From NCBI GenBank assembly GCA_030435675.1, contig CM059622.1, positions 13,206,001 through 13,270,000 of the forward strand: 64,000 nucleotides of DNA, read 5' to 3'. The notes under the pieces are model-generated. The model was not told where the DNA came from. It did not search any database and worked only from the letters and a program-made list of their open reading frames with translations. Positions within the stretch are counted from its first letter, which is position 1. Every line of letters starts with the position of its first letter. Of the stretch, positions 11,121 to 20,700 are shown piece by piece. The position numbers and the translations under genes are program-made. Origin of the DNA: Steinernema hermaphroditum (taxonomy: Eukaryota; Nematoda; Chromadorea; Rhabditida; Steinernematidae).

Positions 11121-11159
11121 CTTCTACGCGAAGACGAAATGTACTTTTTCGCGTAGAAG
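11121..11159. repeat. Perfect 12-base inverted repeat in the element 3' region
   Basis: CTTCTACGCGAA (11121-11132) and TTCGCGTAGAAG (11148-11159) are exact reverse complements around a 15-base loop, followed by a second short palindromic run (GCGAAGCGCTTCGG). Tyrosine-recombinase retroelements use short inverted or split repeats during circle formation, so this may be a cis signal. That role is inference. Confidence 0.6.
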
Positions 11160-11863
11160 TGCGAAGCGCTTCGGAGCGGAAAAAGCCAAAAAAGCCGTGG
11201 CTGACCACGGAACAAACCCAACAAGTCTTCTGCTCTCTACTCCTCTCCGTCCTCAATAGGGATTTTCGTCTGTTCGTTTGATTTTCGTCGAGTGGCGGTA
11301 TGTTGGGATTACTCGGAAGCCGAGTAAATTCTGCACAAAGTTATCCTCTCGGATTTTTGAATTTCAAGTTAGTTTTCAGAAATCACTTGAAGAAGTTTTT
11401 GTGATTCGGCGAATGCAAAACGGGTACATTGCCTCTGCAAAATTGGTGCTTTGCGGGTCTCGACACAATTCGCCTGTGTGGCAGTGAGCTAAGTTGCCGA
11501 CGAGCGAGTGAAGCATCTGTTGCACACAGAGCTGTTTCTTTAGGTGTAACCAGACAGAGCTTAACCAGGCAACAGACTAGACAATCACTAACTTTTTTCG
11601 TTTTCCCCTTTTTAGCTTTTCATAAATTTGCGAGTGAATTGATGGCTTTGTGATTGCTCTTCTTGTAATTTTTCGAAGTTCTAATGGTTTTGTGAAGCGG
11701 CCGTGTGGTTTTTTAAATATTATTTGTACTTTCATCGTTCAATGAATCGAATATTTTTTATAAGTTCCAATCTTTTCGTCGTTTTACTTCGCGAGTTCCT
11801 GCCGCGCTCCCGCGATTCATCAGTAATGCTTTTTATCTCCATTCGTTTTTTCAGGTAATTTTT

Positions 11864-13437
11864 CCGAACATGAAGCTCGAAGATCAGCAGCTCACTCCTA
11901 ACCACCTTCTCACTGTGCACGATCTCCGTGCCTCGTGGAACGTGCAGAATCGAGATACTTGTCTCGCCATCGCCGACGGCGTGCAGAAGGCGCACATACT
12001 GAAGAAGATTCTCAGTACAAAAGTGGTTAGGAATCTGAATCTAGAGACGTTGCTGGCACAACAACAGAGGAGCGATTACGAACTGAAAACGAGTGAAGTG
12101 GAGAGGAGTCCAGGCAGGTAAGGTAGACGTCTAGACTCCCTCAGTAACGTCTATGTCTCGTGTCAGCGGCCAGAGCGAGTGTGAAGCAGCTTATACACCA
12201 GCCCGTGTGGAGGCACGCTCAGCTCCTAGCGAAGAACTCATGGTCGGCGGCGCTCTCGGGTATGCGGTACTTCGTGCAGTTGGAAGCTGTCGATGAGAAC
12301 GTCGACTGCTTTACGCTGAAGCACAACATGCTGGAAGTCAGCACTAACGCAGAGCAGTATCAGATGATCTTGGACATCGTGAACAACTTGGTTCTGTTCG
12401 TCGACCCGAAGAAGAAGGAATCGGAGAAGAAGCGAATGGCCGTGTGGTTCACGTACGCCGAACAGGGACTAGACGTCGTGAGGGCAAAGAACTTGAGTCT
12501 CCAGAGCAACCTAAGAAGTATCGTCGCCCGAACGCGAGCGGCCGAGAACGAACTCTTCTTCCAACAGAAGGTCTTTGATGAGGCGCCCGAAAGCGACCTT
12601 CTTCGGAGCGAGAACGAAGAACTGAAGAGAGAGATCTCAGCGTTGAAGAAGCAGCAGTACCAGATGATTGACGAACTCGCAATGACGATTAGTTGCTACA
12701 AGGAGAGAGAAGTTGAGTATCTGATGGAGGAGCGCCAGCAGCACTCCAACGAGGAAGAGTTCCAGGTGGTGGCGCGGCGCTTCGAAGTCTGTTTCGAGGA
12801 CTGCGCGTGGAAGCTTACAGAGTTGGATGGTCAGATCATCCTCTCGGAGATGCAGATTCGTGACTTTTTGTACACTAGGACGGCGAGAATTAATAACTCT
12901 GACGACCATCTGCTGGAAATCAGAACTGTGAAAGTGATCAATCGCTTGCCTGATGCGAAGTATCTGGTACGAGCATGTAAAAGCTGCCTTAAATACATTT
13001 TTTTGCAGAAGATTCTAGCACGCTTTCCACAACCGGAAGAAAGCATTAAGAAGCAGCCTTCGATCTAAGTTATCTGCAGAGACCTGGCGCCTGTTGGGGG
13101 AATCAGCGTCATGCAGCATTTCGAAGTAAATGTGGTGCCTATGAACGCGAAAATCACGTATAAGTTCTTCGACAAGATGATGTCGTTCTTCTTCCCCAGA
13201 AAGAACGTCCACGAGTCGTCGAAAGATTTACCAGTGGTGGACACAACTGCCGACGATGTGAGCAGTCAGGTGGGTTTTCCTACAGTAACTTTTGAGTATG
13301 ATGCCCTTTCAGGCAAGCGGCTCTATGTCCCTTGCAAGAAGCTACCGCGGCGCAGTGAACGGCTCCTTCCGGAAGACAAACGAACAGCTCCCAGCGAAGG
13401 TGGTTCTTCTGGTGATGCTCAGCGATATCGACAAAAT
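11864..13437 (+). pseudogene. Partial copy of BLTP2 (exons 8-11), rearranged
   Basis: This matches 21387-23666 of the intact gene at about 95 percent, introns included, so it arose by DNA duplication and not by retroposition. Two internal deletions are visible. Exon 9 and its flanks are lost, so the intron at 12120 ends directly in exon 10 with a shifted frame. About 365 bases of exon 10 are missing at about 12276. An in-frame TAA at 13066-13068 replaces an arginine codon (QPSI-stop, against QPSIRVIC in the intact gene). Similarity ends at 13437. A C-to-G change at 11872 creates an ATG in the BLTP2 frame, 13 bases after a TTTTTTCAG acceptor. A short transcript is possible, but no full protein. 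Confidence 0.88.
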
Positions 13438-13508
13438 TAAGATCAGTTTGTTCGTTGATGTCAGTGAGAAAACACTGCCAATCTCTCGAATCACTATAGT
13501 TGTTGTAG

Positions 13509-14135
13509 ATGAGCGACGTGCCTATCCTTTTCACCGAGGCGGTGATCAGATGCATCGATAAAAAATCGCTAGCAGACATCGTGAAGACGCCAACACCGTT
13601 TGTCGAAGAACTAGCTAAGAAAAGCAGATTAGGTGGCTGTATTTTCTTCCACGACGATAGGGGCTTACGGCGCGCGACGTTCGCGTTCTGGGTAGATTGC
13701 TATACACCCAGCCGGCCGTGGGTTCCAGAAGAGCCTATTAGTCACCTGAAAGTCGTGCTTGTTGGTATACCGCCAGTGTTCCCGAATTTCGTGTCTATTA
13801 GCACGTATGCAATATTTGTTAGAGTGCAGTTTTATATTGGTCATATTTGCAGCATCACTATGACCGATATAAACCCGTTATCGGAGGTCATTCTAGGGCA
13901 CCCGAATGCCTCGTTGATCTTGGATAGGTTGACAGCAAACAGATTTCGAAACGCAAGCGATGTTCTGAGCCGTCTGTTGCCAAGTGATGCCGACTGGCCG
14001 CCCAACCGAAGAAGATGCACCCTGATTTTCGACGGCTGTCGAGGGCAAGAGCAATTCTTCCAGGGAGTAATGGCCACCTGTCTTGAGAGAGGACTGCAGA
14101 TGCAAATTGATTATGTACATGGTTATGACATCTAG
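13509..14135 (+). CDS. Hypothetical 208-residue protein
   Basis: The ATG directly follows TTGTTGTAG, an acceptor-like sequence. The frame stays open for 208 codons, and an AATAAA lies 42 bases after the stop (14177-14182). I do not recognise a family. The N-terminal part has GGCIFFHDDRGLRRATFAFW. The C-terminal half reads like a folded globular domain (SRLLPSDADWPPNRRRC, LIFDGCRGQEQFFQGV). It begins where the BLTP2 copy ends (13437), so it may be the tail of a chimeric transcript or a separate gene caught in the rearrangement. An alternative 35-base intron near 13820 would shift the frame and truncate the protein. Confidence 0.4.
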   Translation: MSDVPILFTEAVIRCIDKKSLADIVKTPTPFVEELAKKSRLGGCIFFHDDRGLRRATFAFWVDCYTPSRPWVPEEPISHLKVVLVGIPPVFPNFVSISTYAIFVRVQFYIGHICSITMTDINPLSEVILGHPNASLILDRLTANRFRNASDVLSRLLPSDADWPPNRRRCTLIFDGCRGQEQFFQGVMATCLERGLQMQIDYVHGYDI

Positions 14136-14182
14136 GTGTTTAGGAGATCAAATTTGAACGTACCTTGGAATGTTCCAATAAA

Positions 14183-14279
14183 GATAAGGTTCTAGTTTTC
14201 CAAGTACATGTTTCTTGGCTCTACATACAGTCTTCGTTTCTTCATGTCGCATTATCGATATTATCTTAAATTCGTGGGT
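14183..14279. other. Spacer between hypothetical gene and BLTP2 5' copy
   Basis: Nothing recognised beyond the poly(A) region of the preceding frame. Confidence 0.3.
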
Positions 14280-14868
14280 TGCTGGCCCTAACTGCTGCGA
14301 TGACGTCACACTGGAGAGCGACCGCTCCCCATGCTGACAATCTCCCAAAATACGTAATCCACGATTAGTAGAAGAGGCTTTAGCTTCAGCTTTATCCCGC
14401 GCCGCTTCCCTCATTCATCAGCTGTTTCTTTGCCTTCATTCTCAACTTTTCAGGCAGATTCGCCACACCAATGCCTTCATGATCGTCGAGGCCGTATTGA
14501 CTCTTGTTGTCGGCCTTCCGATCTTCCTGTTTCTCGTGAGAAAGTTCGTTTTTTGTTGCATTTTCTGTTCCGTACTATTTGATATATTTAGATGCGCCGA
14601 ATCGATCCTTTCACAGGTGCTCTCGCTGAAGACGGGCTTGGATGTCGCTGTGAAGGTGAACTCCTTCGGCTTCTGGTACTTATCGAACATCCGCATTCCA
14701 CTCAACAACAAGTTCGACGTCGGAATCCGCGAAATCCGCCTCGCATCCGTGCAATTGCGCTCGGCAGCTTCTACGTTCGTCGAACTACACTGTGTTTCCA
14801 TCGAAATCACGGGAATCCATTGCGATCTGCGCAATGCCGATGGCGCTGTGGGTGCGGACCTGCTGTTT
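14280..14868 (+). pseudogene. Promoter and 5' exons of BLTP2, truncated copy
   Basis: This duplicates 17462-18127 of the intact gene: the promoter (GATGACGTCACACTGGAGAG), the leader acceptor, the three-codon upstream frame, exon 1, intron 1 and the first half of exon 2. The protein frame from 14479 is open ([16 protein letters not shown], then [16 protein letters not shown]). It stops matching at GACCTGCTGTT (14868). There it runs into the dispersed repeat TTTGAAACGGTTAATAAATG and a stop. If transcribed it could give only the membrane anchor and the start of the chorein-like groove. No frame damage is visible before the break. Confidence 0.85.
14301..14308. promoter_or_regulatory. CRE-like TGACGTCA in duplicated BLTP2 promoter
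   Basis: A palindromic TGACGTCA, the consensus for CREB/ATF-type bZIP factors, lies within a block kept in both copies of the BLTP2 upstream region (also at 17480). Binding is inferred from sequence only. Confidence 0.4.
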
Positions 14869-15141
14869 ATTTACTTTGAAACGGTTAATAAATGAGTTGT
14901 CACAGTCGGCATGTTCTGCTTATGTGTTCTGCTGTCACGGCTCTGGATAATTGATTCTTTCCGTCACAATATATCATTTCGATTAGACGGCGTTTCTGTT
15001 TGGACGAGATCGGGTTGAAAGGAGTTTTACATATGTTGATAAGAGTGCCGATCAAACACCTTGTCCCGCCACAATTTTGTCTTTAAAATCTCCACTTTGT
15101 AGGATCAGATTTATTTCTTGAAGAACGCCCAGAACCGCGAC

Positions 15142-16738
15142 TCAACGGCCAATGAGGGGTGTGCACCCCTTCTTGGGATCTCCGATGTATCCGAGGTTGC
15201 AGAAACACGTCGGCTTTCCTGAGAAGATAAAACAGGAGGCATTCTCCCCACACGAGTCGGGAAGGCACTGCTCTGGCTTGTCACAGCCCTTGTAGGGGTC
15301 GCCGCTGTATCCGGACCTGCAGGTGCAAACAGCCTGGCCGAGTAGAGTGTAGCAGTCGGTGTTGGCGCCACACTTCTTGCACGCTTCGGGGATCTTATCG
15401 CACTTCTTGGAGGGATCACCTGAAATTGGGTTTCGGTGGGTTTTTGGGTGGGATTGAGTTGTGGAGGCGACCTTGGTATCCGTTCTTGCAGAAGCAGTTC
15501 ACTTTGCCGTCCCTGATCACGCAGTCGGCATTCTCGCCACACGAGTTGGCTTGACATTCAGGGTCGGGCTCGGGTTTAGTGCAGCCTTTGTAGGGGTCTC
15601 CTGAAACCTTATTCCTCATGTTGGAAGGTTAATACCAATCGCTGGTATCGCTGGCCCTGATCCTATCCTCAGTATAGTAATGTGATCCGGATGGGTTCCG
15701 GGTAGGGTTGGCAACCGAGTCAGTTCGAGTCAGTCGAAATAGGCGGCTGATCAGTTAAATTTATTGAGGTTGATTCCAGCTTTCTTCATTGTAATATCGC
15801 CGGAAGATTTCTAGCCCGGACTCACATGAAATTCTTTTGAGACCGAAAGAAAATTGACACCAAAAGTCGACCTGACTCGAAAAGTGACTCGAGCCTTTTC
15901 GAGTCGAGTCGGTTCGAGTCACTTTTCGAGTCAGAGCGACTTTTGGTGTCAATTTTTTTCTTTCTTTTTATTTTTTTACGGGCCCGGGGTAAAAATCTTC
16001 TGCCGGTATATATTACAATGAAGAAAGCTGGAATCAACCTTAATAAATTTAACTGATCAGCCGCCTATTTCGACTGACTCGAACTGACTCGGTTGCCAAC
16101 CCTAGTTCCGGGTGCTAGGATACTATAATAATCGCCTAAAGCCTTGCATCGCTATTCTAAGCTTTATTGTCCGGGTGACCCGTGCGGTGGTCTCTACTAT
16201 ACTTACCTAAAAATCCAGGTCTGCACGCGCAGACAGTTTGCCCATTAACCGAAAAGCAGTCCGCGTTGGCTCCACAGGCGCTAGGGTTGCAAGCAGGCTC
16301 CGGCTTAGAACAGCCCTTGTAGGGATTGCCTGAATGAGCACTATAGCTGTGAACTAACCTCATTTTATTCCTGTTTACCCTGATATCCTTGCTCGCAAAC
16401 ACAGTTCGGCTTGTCCTCGATCATAAAACACTGCGCATGGGCAGCGCAAGAGACCTCTTCACATGTGGCTCCTTCCCTGAAGCAGGCGTTGTTGGGATCC
16501 CCTAGGATGGCACCGGATGTATTTGCAGACTCTCTGAGATCCTACCATAGTATCCAATATCACAAACGCAGACGGGCTTTCCATCGATGTCAAAGCACGA
16601 AGCGTGGATGCCGCAGGAGTCGCTCTTGCAAGCGGACTGGAAGATGGAGGGCAACCATCTCTCGAGGAATCCGGCGGAGGCGACTCCCACAAGGGAGAGG
16701 ACGACAAGAACCTTCATGGCTTCGAAGCTGAGGAGCAT
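15142..16738 (-). CDS. Secreted protein with six EGF-like modules
   Basis: The N-terminus is a clear signal peptide (MKVLVVLSLVGVASAGF, with an upstream in-frame ATG at 16738 and this one at 16717). Six-cysteine modules follow in the pattern C-x4-C-x5-C-x8-C-x-C: CKSDSCGIHASC, CEEVSCAAHAQC, CNPSACGANADC, CQANSCGENADC, CKKCGANTDC and CLPDSCGENASC. They are separated by GDPYKGC-type linkers. Roughly one module lies per exon with short introns between, and the stop is at 15142-15144. TTTATT at 15110-15115 is the AATAAA signal of this strand. The protein is predicted extracellular, a matrix or cuticle-associated type; no partner can be named. A 402-base hAT-type element lies in the intron after the third module. 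A paralogue ends at 335. Confidence 0.82.
15703..16104. mobile_element. hAT-type MITE with 8-base target duplication
   Basis: 402 bases with near-perfect terminal inverted repeats of about 110 bases (left TAGGGTTGGCAACCGAGTCA, mirrored by CTCGGTTGCCAACCCTA at the right). It is flanked by identical 8-base target duplications GTTCCGGG at 15695-15702 and 16105-16112. An 8-base duplication with TAGGG-type ends is typical of the hAT superfamily. No transposase frame, so it is non-autonomous. It lies within an intron of the EGF-repeat gene. Confidence 0.9.
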
Positions 16739-17460
16739 TCATTCTCCTCTCTTTTATGGAACTCTTTCTTGTTTACAGCTTCACCGCCACGTTGGAATCA
16801 TACAATTTAATGACACAATACCTAGTTTGTGTCGATAAAGGAGAAGAAGGGAGTCTTATCGAGAAAAGACACGATTTTGTGGTGCGGGTCAATGTGGTAA
16901 CAAGAAGATTTCTATTTCTGAAGTGTTCACCTCATCCTGTGGACTTTATAATTGATTCATTCTATTGAAATATGTCCTTTTGATCAGGCTGCGTTTTTAT
17001 TTGGACGAGATAGAGTTCAGAAAGTTCAAAGCACGTTTTATTTTTACGACATATGTTGATAAGAGCGCCGAACAAACACCCTCCTCCCGCCACAGTTCTG
17101 TGTTCTTTGTTTAAAAACTCTGCCGTGCAGAGATCAGTGATATGCTACGTGCACAAGGGCGCACAGCAATCTGGGAGAGCAGGTGTAGAAGGGAAATCCT
17201 AGTCGACATTGGTTCTATCGAAGCTCATGGAAGGCTACACAACACGGCTACACACAGACCTCCCCTTTTCATCACTGAGATTTATCATAAAAAAACATAA
17301 GTATCACATTTCGCGTAAATCTCCATAGGCAAACCTTATAAACAACCACTATATTTTGGTGTCAAATATTCCAGCATTTGATGGAGACCCTTAAACGACA
17401 AATTACAGTACTCTAGTGGCTCACTTTCCACTTTTCAGTCTCTCATCCTTCTCAACATCC
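16739..17460. other. EGF-gene upstream region and spacer
   Basis: Apart from the direct repeat at 16945-17115 this holds the presumed promoter of the minus-strand EGF gene and spacer sequence. No gene seen. Confidence 0.4.
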
Positions 17461-17479
17461 CCCGCAAAGTGTGCCGCGA

Positions 17480-17487
17480 TGACGTCA
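17480..17487. promoter_or_regulatory. CRE-like TGACGTCA upstream of BLTP2
   Basis: TGACGTCA about 250 bases before the BLTP2 start, inside a block (GATGACGTCACACTGGAGAG) retained in the duplicated promoter at 14299. Retention in both copies while the sequence around it drifted hints at function, but the duplication may simply be young. Confidence 0.4.
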
Positions 17488-17730
17488 CACTGGAGAGTGA
17501 CCGCTCCTCACGCTGGCAACCTCCCAAAATGAGTAATCCACGATGAGTCGAGCAGGCTTTTGCTGCCTGGATCGACGTTTCCTGAATAGTGATACGTGGA
17601 CTACGGTATTCATGCGTCTTTGCGTGCCAGACTGTAGTCAGCGGCTCCCCGCGGCGCTCTCGTGATTCATCAGCTGTTTCTTTGCCTTTTTATCTTCATT
17701 CGCATCTTTTCAGGTAGATTCGCCACGCCA

Positions 17731-17742
17731 ATGCCGTCATGA
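17731..17742 (+). promoter_or_regulatory. Three-codon upstream frame overlapping the BLTP2 start
   Basis: After the leader acceptor (ATCTTTTCAG, ending at 17713) the first ATG is at 17731 and reads Met-Pro-Ser-stop. Its stop TGA shares ATGA with the BLTP2 start codon at 17739. Such an overlap can lower initiation or allow termination-reinitiation. It is kept in the duplicate at 14471, with only a synonymous Pro codon change. Confidence 0.55.
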
Positions 17743-20700
17743 TCGTCGAGGCCGTATTGACTCTCGTCGTCGGCCTTCCGATCTTGCTGTTTCTCGTGAG
17801 AAAGTTCGTTTTTCGTTGGATTTTCTGTTTGGTACTATTTGATATATTTAGATGCGCCGAATCGATCCTTTCACGGGTGCTATCGCTGAAGACGGGCTTG
17901 GATGTCGCTGTGAAGGTGAACTCCTTCGGCTTCTGGTACTTATCGAACATCCGCATTCGACTCAACAACAAGTTCGACGTCGGAATCCGCGAAATCCGCC
18001 TCGCATCCGTGCAGCTGCGCTCGGCAGCTTCTACGTTCGTCGAGCTGCACTGTGTTTCTATCGAAATCACGGGATTCCACTGCGATCTGCGCAATCCCGA
18101 TGGCGCTGTGGGTGCGGACCTGCTGTTCAACACTGAACTGATCACCATTAACTACTCAAAACCCGACGGAGTGAACGTCGTCGAGTTCGGAGTCGAATCG
18201 CTCAGTTTTCGGCGTCCGAATGTCGCCAGAAACGACGACGCTCCTGAAGTGCACTACTGGGGAGCTGTTGTGACCGTTGGGGCAGGCCTAGGGCAGCTCT
18301 CAATCGCCGGTACGAAGAAGACCGTCCAGATCCAGATCGACGAGTGCCAGGTCGAATGGGACGAGGGGATTCTGCAAGAGGTGCCGAATTTTGTGTGAAA
18401 AGCATATATTTATTGTTACCATTGCAGATTTGCGAACTAGTGAAGTCAGTATTACCACAAGAAACTGCTCCGGAAGTGGAGACTGCGGACAGAAATGAAG
18501 ATGAAGAGAAGACGGTGGATTCTGAGGGAGACGAGGCCCCAGCAGTGGTTTTCCAGATCGGTGTTAGAAAGTGAGTTCCGAGGAGTTCCCAAAGGCATCT
18601 TTTGAAAAATGACTCCAAAAACTTCCACCCTATTACTTTTCACCAGATATGCAACTCTTTTATTTCAGCATCGACCTCTACTTTGCCGCCAGAAAAGCCG
18701 GTTTCTTGGTTCTATCCGCGGAAAGTCTCCGGATTGAATCGCCCTCTCGAGGCCAACTCCTTTTCTGGGTTGACGCTCTACGCCTCGACGAAGGTCTTCT
18801 TGGAACAACGATCGGCTGTACAAGAAGCCAAACGATTGTGCAATCCTGCGAAAACTTCGCATCTTTGCTGTCCGATGGAGAATGCGCTCGCTTTTTGATT
18901 CGAAATGTTCAAATTGAGCAGCGCCGAGAACTGTTCGTCCATATCGACTCGGATCTGCGCTTGACCTGGTCACCTCTGGAATATGTGATTCTGTACGAAA
19001 TGATCACAGCCACGAAGAGTAAAGTACCCGAACTCATGCCTATCATTAAAAGGTTGGAAATCATGCGCTTTCATCTTGTAACAGTTCTTTGTTTAGGTTT
19101 GTCAAGCAGCCCAAGGCAGGCGAAGCTCTCAGGAATTCCTCGCGTCCTCTCATTCTCAACATCGTCTCCGACCATCCCATCGAATTGGGCTTCCGCCTCC
19201 CAAGAGACCATCTTGTGTTGTTTCAAGTGCCTTCGATACACGTCCAGAAGACCGTCACAGACAACTCCTTCAGCGTGAACTCGCCGCATTTGACTATTCG
19301 AGTGGATAACCATACGATCGTGGAGGCGGAAAATCCACTCTTCAGAAGGCTGCAAATGGATGTTGCCATGGACATGAATCGGCGGGAATTCAAGCATCTC
19401 CGACTTCGCACCAACAAAGTGTGGTCGTGGGCGGCCGATTTAGTGAAGTTCCACTTCCCCTACGGCTACAACTTTGCTGCTGCTTACGAAGAAATCGTGA
19501 ATTCCGTGAAGTTCGTGAAGCTCGTTCACGGAAAGAAGCGGAAGCCGTTCACCGCCGATTCGCCTCTGCCGTGCGACCTCCACATCGCCTTCAAACAGTT
19601 CACGCTTCAGATGGATGACGATCCCTTCGAGGTGCAGCTGCAAACGAATTACGAGCTCATGGTGGACGAAGTGTACGAATGCGAGCGACGGAGGGAGATG
19701 CTCGAGAAGAAGCTGCAGGACTACGCCCAGAGGAACTTCTACGTCACCGCAGCCAAGGAAACGGAACTGTTCGAAGCGCTGAAGCTGCGCAACGCGAAGA
19801 TCTACGTTGAACGTGCAAGACAGCTGAGAGCTACCCGTTCCGAATTGTTTATCTGGGACGTCAAAGACGTCGAGTTCCGCGCCTTTGCCGACTCGACGCT
19901 GCACGGAGAGAAGAACGTCATCCGCCTTATCCAAGAATTCAATCCAGAGTCACCATCGCCGACACCTCTCCGGTTTTCCACTCTCTGGGCACGCTGCTTT
20001 GAACTGAACATGGGCGAGTCGAAGATGAAGTTCCGCGACTATCCACTTCCATACACCCAGTTCGTCGACGCCTATTTTTGGGGCCACTTGGTAGGGGCGG
20101 AGCACCTACCCGACGGCAAGCGATCCCTGCGCGACACTTACGTTGAGCTGCCAGAGCCGTGGGGAATGTACCACATCGAACGGAACATGTGCCCACTGAA
20201 GTTCTACTACGATCTTGGCTGCGAGATGACCGAGTTCAGTGCCACTTACGGACCTTGTTGGGAGCCGTGCCTTACGATGATTTCTCTGTGCTGGAACCTG
20301 GTCAACTCGCCGTCGAAAGATCCTTCGCCTCCTCTTCCCTTCTGGGACAAGATCCGTCTTCTTCTTCATGGAAGATTCTCGATGATGTGCAAGAAGTTCG
20401 TAACTTCGATGCTGGCTTCGCCGGATCCCTACAACAGCACAGAACTCGTCGAAATCTCTTGGGAGAACTTCGGATTCGATTGGACCACAGGTAAGCAACA
20501 ATTTAGTCAAAGTCGCGGCCGATGCAAACGGTTTTAGGAGTGTTTCGCATAACAACGGATGTCAATGCGTACATAAGAACCGCCTCCAAATACGACGACA
20601 GTCGGCTGCTCCATCTTCCCGGCTTCAAGTGCACCATTCTGCTGGAATGGGTCTGCATGTCAAAGCAGCATGACCACCACAGCGTCCTTCCGTGCGCCCC

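Larger units (their letters stand above)
7900..11863 (+). mobile_element. DIRS/PAT-like retroelement (ends not defined)
   Basis: The core is a gag-like frame (8358-9107) overlapped by a pol frame (to 11028) holding reverse transcriptase, RNase H and a DIRS-type C-terminal region. Both frames are open, so the copy is young or recently active. The left edge is uncertain. The right edge is placed at 11863 because the next base begins a copy of BLTP2. No long terminal repeats were found. No tyrosine recombinase, DDE integrase or endonuclease could be read in either strand between 11028 and 11863. The leader holds a two-copy motif (CCAAAGCAGTGGAGTTCATC near 8163; CCAAGGTAGTGGATTGTATC near 8240). 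Confidence 0.75.
14945..17115. repeat. Direct repeats flanking the EGF-repeat gene
   Basis: About 140 bases at 14945-15090 recur at about 16945-17115. Shared text includes TTTGGACGAGAT, ACATATGTTGATAAGAG, CCGAACAAACACC / CCGATCAAACACC and CCCGCCACA. They bracket the minus-strand gene at 15142-16738 almost exactly. The outer end of the right copy shares GTTTAAAAACTCTGCC with 7205. This suggests the EGF gene sits in a mobile or duplicated segment. Confidence 0.65.

Noticed and set aside
11030..11863. Search for long terminal repeats of the retroelement
   Set aside because: Comparing this stretch with 7560-8340 gave only short chance matches; no LTR pair is supported.
13800..13860. A 35-base intron in the hypothetical gene at 13509
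   Set aside because: Splice sites are plausible, but removal shifts into a frame that stops after about 24 codons, so the unspliced frame was preferred.
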